A stretch of DNA of 5,299 nt from Calditrichia bacterium (GTDB lineage: Bacteria > Calditrichota > Calditrichia > RBG-13-44-9), in NCBI GenBank assembly GCA_026991005.1, contig JALXCH010000367.1:1-5299 (forward strand). The letters are read 5' to 3'. The translations under genes and the position numbers were made by a program. Positions 1 to 5,093 of this stretch are shown here, in pieces (position 1 is the stretch's first letter; every line of letters begins with the position of its first letter). The notes under the pieces are model-generated. The model saw only the letters and a program-made list of their open reading frames with translations. It did no database searches and had not been told where the DNA came from.

Positions 1-491
1 GAATTATAGATTCCGTAGAGAAATGCTTATAATACAAAACTTTCTCACACAGGATCGTTATCCGACTATATCTTTAGTTTTAAACAAATACTATGAGTGG
101 CAATATGCATGACATTGTTAAAATATAATTTTGATTTTCGTTTTTACACAGCCTCCTTCAACCATGGGAATGAAAATCCCCCACGCTCCGTTTTAGTCCC
201 AGAGGGACGACAGAATAATTATATATTTCAGATTTCATAAAAGAAATAATATTTACAAAAACAGTAACATTATAATATCGCAGAGGATAACGAAATCAGG
301 TACAGGTCCTCAAAAAATACCTGGAAAACTTGTCCCGTTGTTGTTTTCCGGCATATCCAAATTTCTCTTTGGGGATCCTCCAAAGCAGTATCCAAAGGTG
401 GTAAGGATTCCTTTGGAGAGTCCTACGAATATGTGAATATTCGGAGTCTGTTCCCTTTCAGTTTCCTTTGCGTTTAAACGGATAAAAAGAC
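1..491. other. Gene-free AT-rich spacer with small hairpins
   Basis: No open frame here has a ribosome binding site or a recognisable product on either strand. Positions 1-140 show nothing I can name. A short perfect hairpin with 5-bp arms (gtccc, loop aga, gggac) lies at 196-208, in a phrase that looks like dispersed intergenic repeat material. A tighter group of inverted repeats lies at 367-443 and is listed separately. The stretch is downstream of the minus-strand gene, so part of it may be transcribed as a 3' tail, but no classic hairpin plus T-run terminator is visible. Confidence 0.6.
367..443. repeat. Cluster of overlapping inverted repeats
   Basis: Three inverted repeats lie within 77 bases. 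Arms tccaaagg (391-398) and cctttgga (410-417) are perfect with an 11-base loop. Arms cgaatat (426-432) and atattcg (437-443) are perfect with a gtga loop. The segment 373-385 pairs with 411-423 with two mismatches, and ctttgg/ccaaag (367-372/380-385) is an alternative to it. The pairings are mutually exclusive in part, so if transcribed the RNA could fold in more than one way. No T-run follows any stem on either strand, which argues against a simple terminator. The role is unknown. Confidence 0.45.
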
Positions 492-669
492 TAACCGCGA
501 AGGATGCGACAAAAGCGCAGAGTTCGCCAGGGGGTAATATCTGATTAAATTAATCCCTGGAATGTTCGTAATATTTCCTGGTTTGAAGAGAATTTTGAAT
601 TTGTGATTTGTTAATTGAAATATGTATTATGATCGCGCTTTGCGCATCCTCGGCTATTTCTGCGGTTAA
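492..669. repeat. Imperfect inverted repeat pair beyond the 3' end of the exported-protein gene
   Basis: The left arm (492-519, starting taaccgcgaaggatgcg) matches the reverse complement of the right arm (635-669, ending ctgcggttaa). Both share taaccgc, ggatgcg and aaagcgc in that order. The right arm has about 10 extra bases between the first two blocks. The loop of about 115 bases holds no gene. The right arm also contains a small gcgc-ttt-gcgc hairpin (635-645). The arms resemble the dispersed intergenic repeats seen in many uncultured bacteria; that family assignment is from memory. The pair could be a decayed miniature element or two independent insertions in opposite orientation. Confidence 0.5.
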
Positions 670-688
670 TTTGTTTTTTTCCATTTAT

Positions 689-2653
689 TCATTTCACTAA
701 CAGCATCTTTCGAGCAGTGGAAAATTTCCCAACCGTTAATTTGTACCAGTAAATCCCACTGGCATACTCCTGCCCGTTCCATTGCACCTGATGGTGCCCA
801 GCTGGTAGTCGGGAATCAACCAGATTGGAAATTGCTCTGCCCATCACATCGTACACGGTTATGTTTACTTTTTGGGCAGCGGGAAGGGTGAATTCAATGG
901 TAGTCACCGGATTAAATGGATTTGGGTAATTCTGAAGAAGCACCGGTCTCCGGGGTAAGCTGCCTTTGTCTGTCATTGGGTCTTCTAATGAACCAGGAGG
1001 GGGAAATCCTTTTGCCTCGGCAAAATAATACCACTGTACATGGTCGGCCAGTAACTCCGGTGGCAGAACGGTGGGACGGCTCAAATCGGCGATCTGGTAC
1101 ATAATGAATGTTTTCCCGTTTTCCTGAGGATACCATGGGGTGCGGGTGGAGAGCCGCAGCCCGTAAGCGCAGTGTTGGGGATCGTTGGTAATTCGGAGAG
1201 GCTGGGAGGACCATTCCCATCCCCCGTTATAAGAAATAGATGCCCACACATCCAGATTGTATTCCTGGGAAATCCCGGGATCAATCCGCGGGTAGGGAGA
1301 AGGGACAACATTTACCGGGTCGCGATCCACCCAGGCGGCATAAATATTTCCCGCATCATCGTAACCCAGGTCAATCTCATTTGTTGTTACCAGATATCCG
1401 AGGCTGTCTCCAGAATTCAGCCCGCTGTTAAGCCAGATGCGAGTAGAGATCCAGGTCTGTCCCATATCAGAACTGTGCAGGTCGTAAATACCCATGAAGC
1501 GGGGGTGGGGGTAGTAGGAATTCGAACCAGCCGGTACACCCCAGGCAATGGTGCAACCGATGTGAAGATCGTTATTCGGAGTAATGATGAAATCAAAATC
1601 GTAAGTTATTCCGATGTACGCTGCTCCCACATAAAGCATTGGATTTCCCTGGGGATCAGGTATCCAGATGGAATCGCCTGCTGAAATGGAAGTGGGAATT
1701 CCCAGAGAGTTCCAGTCGATATATTCCACCGGCCCCCAGGTGGCACCGTAATCGAAAGTCTTACAAATGAGCAATCGGTAATCCTGGGAAGTATCTCCTA
1801 CCATATAGCCGGTACTTACCCAGGCGCCAAATCCACCGCTGCCATAAGCAAAGTGGGGAGGATTCATTTGATAAAGCGAATCCGGCCAGTTGATTATCCC
1901 GCTGTTAAAGTTTAGGTTCGCCAGAGTTGTACCCTTCCCGTACAGAAAAGTGTAACCGCCGGTGTTCAGTCCTACCTTCCATACACCTCCCAGGTAATGG
2001 GTGCCGTCCGATTCTTTCAGGTAATCTGTAGAACCCATCCATACGCTGGAAATAACGGCAGGATTAGTGTTTTGTAACCAGCTTATGGGTGGCAGCCATC
2101 CTCCGGTGTAGTCCTCCCAGCCGTTAGTATTAAGGGTGTAATAAGCGCTCGCATCACCGGGTAACTGAATTTCAGTCCAGATGGGAATGGGGCTCTCCGC
2201 TGCTGCCTGGAAGGATGGAAATATGCCTCCGGGACTGGAATTGGGAATATTGTTAATGTAATCCTCGAAGTAAAAGCTGGAAGGGTGCAGTCCGGCAGCG
2301 ATGTGGTATTCCAGTACACTGATGATTCCGGTGTTCGGATCCCCTGGCACATATTTACAGTAAGCGGCACCCGCCCAGTCTGTTCCGGTTAGAGCGGTAA
2401 CCGCATCCAGGGATTTGGGTACTGAATTTGCCATCCCATAACCATTTCGAGCCGAATCCACACAAAGGGAATTTTGCTGGGGAGGAGGGGAGAACCTCCC
2501 TTTTCTGGCTGGGCAGAATGGAGAATCGTGTTTTATCGTTGGGGGTGCTTTTTCTAATTTGAGAACGGGTTGGGAATAGATAATCTTCTTCTCGTCGGAA
2601 AACAATGTCCCGTATAAAAGGAAAATAATTAAAATGGAGAATGTCTTATGCAC
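689..2653 (-). CDS. Exported Asp-box (BNR/sialidase-like) repeat protein with T9SS-type C-terminal sorting domain
   Basis: 654 residues, read from a GTG at 2653 and ending in TGA at 689-691. The start is supported by a taagggagga Shine-Dalgarno 7 bases upstream and by the signal peptide it exposes: K3, a hydrophobic core at about 5-18, probable cleavage after S19, no lipobox cysteine. Residues 37-60 are proline-rich. Asp-boxes (S/T-x-D-x-G-x-T-W) are seen at 299-306 (TFDYGATW) and 394-401 (SSDMGQTW), with a degenerate one at 474-481 (SYNGGWEW). Such boxes mark beta-propeller blades in sialidases and many non-enzymatic secreted proteins. Residues 572-654 form a T9SS/FlgD-Ig-like tail: NYPNPFNPVTTIEFTLP, then YDVMGR, then SGIYWYKL and a basic C-terminal LLVK end. 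Inferred role: exported across the outer membrane by type IX secretion and released or surface-attached. No catalytic set of a sialidase or peptidase is evident, so substrate and activity are unknown. It appears monocistronic. Confidence 0.9.
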   Translation of the reverse strand: MHKTFSILIIFLLYGTLFSDEKKIIYSQPVLKLEKAPPTIKHDSPFCPARKGRFSPPPQQNSLCVDSARNGYGMANSVPKSLDAVTALTGTDWAGAAYCKYVPGDPNTGIISVLEYHIAAGLHPSSFYFEDYINNIPNSSPGGIFPSFQAAAESPIPIWTEIQLPGDASAYYTLNTNGWEDYTGGWLPPISWLQNTNPAVISSVWMGSTDYLKESDGTHYLGGVWKVGLNTGGYTFLYGKGTTLANLNFNSGIINWPDSLYQMNPPHFAYGSGGFGAWVSTGYMVGDTSQDYRLLICKTFDYGATWGPVEYIDWNSLGIPTSISAGDSIWIPDPQGNPMLYVGAAYIGITYDFDFIITPNNDLHIGCTIAWGVPAGSNSYYPHPRFMGIYDLHSSDMGQTWISTRIWLNSGLNSGDSLGYLVTTNEIDLGYDDAGNIYAAWVDRDPVNVVPSPYPRIDPGISQEYNLDVWASISYNGGWEWSSQPLRITNDPQHCAYGLRLSTRTPWYPQENGKTFIMYQIADLSRPTVLPPELLADHVQWYYFAEAKGFPPPGSLEDPMTDKGSLPRRPVLLQNYPNPFNPVTTIEFTLPAAQKVNITVYDVMGRAISNLVDSRLPAGHHQVQWNGQEYASGIYWYKLTVGKFSTARKMLLVK

Positions 2654-2660
2654 AACAATA

Positions 2661-2670
2661 TCCTCCCTTA
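2661..2670 (-). promoter_or_regulatory. Shine-Dalgarno that fixes the GTG start
   Basis: On the minus strand the sequence reads taagggagga, then 7 bases, then GTG. The GGAGG core at normal spacing supports the non-ATG start. The next in-frame methionine codon is M74, which would remove the signal peptide and has no comparable support. Confidence 0.8.
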
Positions 2671-2723
2671 TTATGGATAATCTAAAAATTTACTTCACCC
2701 TGCAACAGAGGAAATCGCTGTTC

Positions 2724-2743
2724 GAGAAAATGATATTTTTCTC
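2724..2743. promoter_or_regulatory. Hairpin in the presumed leader of the exported-protein gene
   Basis: Perfect 7-bp arms gagaaaa (2724-2730) and ttttctc (2737-2743) enclose a 6-base loop. Flanking gttc (2720-2723) and gaac (2748-2751) can extend the stem across a small asymmetric bulge. It lies about 70-100 bases upstream of the GTG start, between the proposed promoter and the ribosome binding site. It could be a leader RNA structure affecting stability or translation. No known riboswitch or protein-binding family is recognised. Confidence 0.35.
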
Positions 2744-2769
2744 ACCGGAACTTCTGTCTGTTTTAAATT

Positions 2770-2798
2770 AAAGTAAATAATTTGCAAATAAATGTCAA
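2770..2798 (-). promoter_or_regulatory. Possible sigma70-type promoter for the exported-protein gene
   Basis: On the minus strand a perfect TTGACA (2798 to 2793) is followed after 17 bases by TACTTT (2775 to 2770), a weak -10 matching at the first two and last positions. Transcription would start near 2763, giving a leader of about 110 bases. The -35 match is good, but the region is AT-rich and FCB bacteria often use a different promoter consensus, so this is tentative. Confidence 0.3.
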
Positions 2799-3073
2799 TT
2801 TTTTTGGTGAAAATGTTTTATTTATTGATGGAAAATCAGGAAAAGTGTTTTTGCGTATTGAGGTTTTGTGAATATAAAACTCGGAAGAATATATTTTCAA
2901 TATCGCGCATATTGTAGCTCATAATGTTTATTTAAAACCAGGGCAATAAAAAGCGTGTTGCTCAATCCGTATTTTATACTGAATTTAGTATTTCCTTATG
3001 GCTATAGGAACCCAGTATTGAGATAACAGTAAAGGAATACTTCTTTTCGATGGTATTCCCCAGTCTTTTAAAT
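2799..3073. other. AT-rich spacer between divergent genes
   Basis: No gene is supported here. Small dyads are present: caatat/atattg (2898-2903/2909-2914, spacer cgcgc), tact/agta (2977-2980/2987-2990) and ggaatac/gtattcc (3034-3040/3053-3059, 12-base loop). Any could be an operator or chance symmetry in AT-rich DNA; I cannot link one to a regulator. Confidence 0.5.
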
Positions 3074-3110
3074 ACAAAGTAAATCTTTAAATCATCAAGA
3101 TTTACATTGT
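3074..3110. repeat. Inverted repeat directly left of the four-hairpin element
   Basis: Perfect 9-bp arms gtaaatctt (3079-3087) and aagatttac (3097-3105) have a 9-base loop. Allowing one mismatch they extend to 14 bp (3074-3087 and 3097-3110). The same left segment, caaagtaaa (3075-3083), is also the reverse complement of tttactttg at 3247-3255, on the far side of the neighbouring element. The two pairings are alternatives. The structure ends six bases before the four-hairpin element. Confidence 0.5.
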
Positions 3111-3116
3111 TTTTTC

Positions 3117-3244
3117 ATAGCCACGAGCTTCTAGCTCGTGGACTACTGGATTCCTTCCTACAAATTAGGCTTTAGCCTAAAATTGGGCTAAAGCCCAATT
3201 TTTAGTGTGGATTTATGTTCCCCGAGCTGGAAGCTCGGGGCTAT
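3117..3244. repeat. Compact palindromic element of four consecutive hairpins
   Basis: The element opens with atagcc (3117-3122) and closes with the inverted ggctat (3239-3244). Inside, in order, are: hairpin 1, ccacgagct/agctcgtgg (3121-3129/3133-3141); hairpin 2, ttaggct/agcctaa (3165-3171/3174-3180); hairpin 3, aaaattgggct/agcccaatttt (3179-3189/3192-3202); hairpin 4, ccccgagct/agctcgggg (3220-3228/3232-3240). All stems are perfect. The outer stems (1 and 4) differ at only one base pair, so the two sides can also pair with each other. This is the architecture of REP/BIME-like or MITE-like non-autonomous elements, and no transposase is present. Mobilisation by a Y1 (RAYT-type) transposase elsewhere in the genome is a possibility only. 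Confidence 0.75.
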
Positions 3245-3255
3245 ATTTTACTTTG

Positions 3256-3549
3256 AATGACAGTGAATAAATATTCCATCGGCATTGCATTTTTACATAG
3301 CCTCTATTTGTTAAGACTACCTGTTTTCAAGGTTTTGAAATATTGTTGATTCCATTCGACCCCATCATTTTAAGCGGGAATTTGTCGTATCCACCGGTTT
3401 TCGCAAGATGGAAGAAAATTTCAGAAAAAACTGTTGTTTTTCGGTGAATTTTGTGCAGGAGATCGATCGCTTTAAATGAAGCAGGTGTTATCCTCTGTAT
3501 TTTATTTTTTCGTTTTATGTTGTATATTGAGCCGGATTATAAATAAGAC
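3256..3549. other. Gene-free upstream region of the AhpD-like gene
   Basis: No supported open frame. Positions 3290-3305 (tttttacatagcctct) nearly repeat 141-156 (tttttacacagcctcc), two differences in 16. A weak A/T-rich stem, gaaaaa/tttttc, sits at 3424-3429/3437-3442. No confident promoter is seen: AT-rich hexamers near 3523-3543 lack a convincing partner. Confidence 0.45.
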
Positions 3550-3555
3550 AGGAGG
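3550..3555 (+). promoter_or_regulatory. Shine-Dalgarno of the AhpD-like gene
   Basis: AGGAGG lies five bases before the ATG at 3561, a strong full-consensus ribosome binding site that supports this start. Confidence 0.85.
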
Positions 3556-3560
3556 TTTGC

Positions 3561-3926
3561 ATGAAATACCCTCAGGAGATAGATGCTTTTCAGCAAAAAC
3601 GGGAATCGCAAAATGAACTGGTCATGAAATATGCCGGTCTTCCCATAAAACGGTTTTTTAGCTTGGATTCTCAGGTGTACCGAGAGGGTGGGGCACTACC
3701 TGCCAGCATAAAGGAGTTGATGGGGTTGGTTGCTTCCCTGGTGCTGCGCTGCGACGATTGTATCCGTTACCACATTGTGCAATGTTTTAAAAATGGAGTC
3801 AGTGATGCGGAACTGGAGGAGGCCATATCCATTGCACTGATTGTGGGAGGTTCCATCACCATCCCCCACCTGCGCCGGGCGTTTCAGGATTGGGAATCGT
3901 TGAAAAATGCTAATCAGACAGAGTAG
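3561..3926 (+). CDS. Carboxymuconolactone decarboxylase family protein, AhpD-like
   Basis: 121 residues, ATG start with a full AGGAGG five bases upstream, TAG stop; the length is normal for a single-domain family member. The core motif LRCDDCIRYH gives a CxxC pair (C64, C67) followed by H71, preceded by E52 in KELMGLVASLVLR. The spacing E52-(12)-C64-(3)-C67-(4)-H71 equals that of the catalytic Glu118, Cys130, Cys133 and His137 of Mycobacterium tuberculosis AhpD, numbering recalled from the literature. AhpD-type proteins use the pair for thiol-disulfide exchange, supporting peroxidase activity. Because the CxxC is kept, a redox role is more likely than lactone decarboxylation. The second half, ELEEAISIALIVGGS, is the usual helix-rich end of the domain. 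No signal peptide, so probably cytoplasmic, and likely oligomeric as in the family. No peroxiredoxin partner lies in the window; it appears monocistronic. The physiological partner is unknown. Confidence 0.92.
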   Translation: MKYPQEIDAFQQKRESQNELVMKYAGLPIKRFFSLDSQVYREGGALPASIKELMGLVASLVLRCDDCIRYHIVQCFKNGVSDAELEEAISIALIVGGSITIPHLRRAFQDWESLKNANQTE

Positions 3927-3936
3927 GGGAATAATA

Positions 3937-3953
3937 TTGTTTATGGTAAACAA
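3937..3953. terminator. Weak hairpin after the AhpD-like gene
   Basis: Perfect 7-bp arms ttgttta (3937-3943) and taaacaa (3947-3953) with loop tgg lie 11 bases after the stop codon, followed by aatttt. The position suits a terminator, but the stem is almost all A-T pairs and the T-run is only four bases, so efficiency would be low. Confidence 0.3.
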
Positions 3954-3999
3954 AATTTTCCTAACCACTGGGTTTGTGAGAACCACAGAGGACACTAGA

Positions 4000-4108
4000 T
4001 AAAATGTAAAATGGAAAATGTAAAATGTAAAATGAAAAATGTCCGCAAGATGCAGTGTAAAAAATGAAAAAAGAAAAATGTGAAATGTAAAATGTAAAAT
4101 GTAAAATG
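4000..4108. repeat. Interrupted tandem heptamer array (TAAAATG)n
   Basis: Six contiguous heptamers run from 4000 to 4041: taaaatg at positions 1, 2, 4 and 5, gaaaatg third, aaaaatg sixth. After a 39-base interruption, which contains decayed A-rich copies, four more run from 4081 to 4108 (tgaaatg, then three perfect taaaatg). The 7-base unit shifts frame at each copy, so this is not coding. Such arrays arise and vary by replication slippage. It lies 74 bases past the stop of the AhpD-like gene. Confidence 0.85.
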
Positions 4109-4343
4109 TCTGCTCATCCTGTTCGTCCCTTAGGGAACCGTTCGGCCAGAGCCCGTATCGGGCAGGATGCTGCGCATAAAATGCCTAAAGGATGCTGGGC
4201 ATAAAATTAATACTGATGCAGGTGAATAGGAAGGATATTGCTTAATCAAATAATTCGGATAGTCTGAATTGAATATTTGAATCAGAAAGATTCTCCTTTG
4301 GCAGGATACGAGGCCACGGAGTGGCCGAAAAAAAGAAACTTTT
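4109..4343. other. Gene-free mosaic between heptamer array and long tandem repeats
   Basis: No gene is supported. Visible pieces are a small dyad tccc/ggga (4126-4129/4133-4136), a hairpin gcccg/cgggc (4151-4155/4159-4163), a 25-bp-period duplication (4164-4207, listed separately) and a hairpin ggccac/gtggcc (4312-4317/4321-4326) followed by a run of A. The minus-strand open frame across it has no ribosome binding site and enters the repeat array, so I treat it as spurious. Confidence 0.55.
4164..4207. repeat. Short tandem duplication, 25-bp period
   Basis: The 19-base segment at 4164-4182 (aggatgctgcgcataaaat) recurs at 4189-4207 with one change (gcgc to gggc), separated by six bases. This is a local tandem duplication with no coding context. 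Confidence 0.7.
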
Positions 4344-4732
4344 GCCCGCGAATTGTGCGAATGAATATTGGCCCACGAATCACACGAATGGACACGAATT
4401 AAAAATAATAGTTTATTGAGAATTGGCATCTGGAATTTGGATCTTGAGATTTGTTTTTGGGATTTGGAATTTGGAATTTATGCCTTTTACCCCTTTCCTG
4501 AGGTGCATTGTTAAAGCATAATAGAAGGATCCACTGATATGTGCTAGAGATTCTTCGCTTCGCTGGCGCTGCGCTCAGAATGACAGGGATGGTTGTTCTG
4601 TCATTCTGACCCCCTCGCCGCAGGCGGGGGTGAAGAATCTCGTCTGGAGGTACCATGAGGTGACAGGGATTTTTCGCCGGACTCAGAAGGAAAGAATGTT
4701 GCCTGCTCATTTTGTACACCAACTAGACTCTA
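4344..4732. repeat. Long tandem repeat, copy 1 (362-bp core at 4371-4732 plus 27-bp leader)
   Basis: The leader (4344-4370) begins gcccgcgaat and ends gaatattg; the core begins gcccacgaatcacacgaatg. Order inside the core: an acgaat-rich start, an AT-rich patch, a TTTGGA-rich low-complexity stretch (4431-4480), a unique segment with tgccttttacccc, a 95-bp palindrome (4547-4641), and a tail ending in caactagactcta. Over the first 179 bases of the core it differs from copy 2 at four positions. Open frames across it contain the repeat-encoded peptide ILSAAPAKRRISS, occur in both copies, and lack ribosome binding sites, so they are not genes. Confidence 0.9.
4547..4641. repeat. 95-bp palindrome inside tandem copy 1
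   Basis: The outer arms gagattcttc (4547-4556) and gaagaatctc (4632-4641) are perfect 10-bp inverted repeats. The inner arms tcagaatgacag (4575-4586) and ctgtcattctga (4598-4609) are perfect 12-bp inverted repeats with an 11-base loop. Between inner and outer arms the two sides differ: the left has gcttcgctggcgctgcgc, the right a GC-rich insert that folds on itself imperfectly here. This looks like the dispersed intergenic repeat with a tcattctga...gaagaatct core common in environmental genomes, recalled rather than searched. Confidence 0.8.
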
Positions 4733-5093
4733 GCCCACGAATCACACGAATGGACACGAATTAAAGATAATAATTTATTGGGAATTGGCATCTGGAATTT
4801 GGATCTTGAGATTTGTTTTTGGGATTTGGAATTTGGAATTTATGCCTTTTACCCCTTTCCTGAGGTGCATTGTTAAAGCATAATAGAAGGATCCACTGGT
4901 ATGTGCTAGAGATTCTTCGCTTCGCTGGCGCTGCGCTCAGAATGACAGGGATGGTTGTTCTGTCATTCTGAACCCCCGCCACAGGCGGGGGTGAAGAATC
5001 TCATCCGGAAATGCCATGAGGTGACAGGGATTTTTCACCTGGCTCAGAAGGAAAGAATGTTGCCTGCTCATTTTGTACACCAACTAGACTCTA
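4733..5093. repeat. Long tandem repeat, copy 2 (361 bp, no 27-bp leader)
   Basis: It starts at gcccacgaat immediately after the tail of copy 1 and ends in the same caactagactcta. Compared with copy 1, differences concentrate in the right half of the palindrome and just after it (for example cgtctggagg to catccggaaa), and most are transitions; the first half is nearly identical. It lacks the 27-base leader found before copies 1 and 3. Confidence 0.9.
4909..5002. repeat. 94-bp palindrome inside tandem copy 2
   Basis: Same layout as in copy 1: outer arms 4909-4918 and 4993-5002, inner arms 4937-4948 and 4960-4971. Here the right-side insert forms a perfect 9-bp hairpin, acccccgcc (4972-4980) and ggcgggggt (4984-4992), loop aca. 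The copy 1 counterpart is imperfect (ccccctcgccgcagg...). Confidence 0.8.

Noticed and set aside
635..645. gcgc-ttt-gcgc hairpin as terminator of the minus-strand gene
   Set aside because: The stem is only 4 bp and no T-run follows on the minus strand; it is better explained as part of the repeat arm.
1172..1684. 170-codon plus-strand open frame inside the exported-protein gene
   Set aside because: It is antisense to a well-supported gene with signal peptide, Asp-boxes and sorting domain; its translation shows no recognisable domain and no ribosome binding site was evident.
3538..3543. TATAAA as the -10 box of the AhpD-like gene
   Set aside because: Transcription would start at the Shine-Dalgarno itself, and no good -35 lies at proper spacing.
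3696..3995. 99-codon minus-strand open frame over the AhpD-like gene
   Set aside because: It is the antisense shadow of a family member with intact catalytic motif; no start signal is evident.
4312..4334. ggccac/gtggcc hairpin as terminator
   Set aside because: On the plus strand it is followed by A, not T; on the minus strand the T-run precedes rather than follows the stem, and no gene ends beside it.
4399..4982. Two near-identical minus-strand open frames in the tandem units, and the plus-strand frame at 4955-5152
   Set aside because: Their translations (ILSAAPAKRRISS, SEPPPQAG) are read-outs of the palindromes and repeats; they lack ribosome binding sites and recur only because the DNA repeats.
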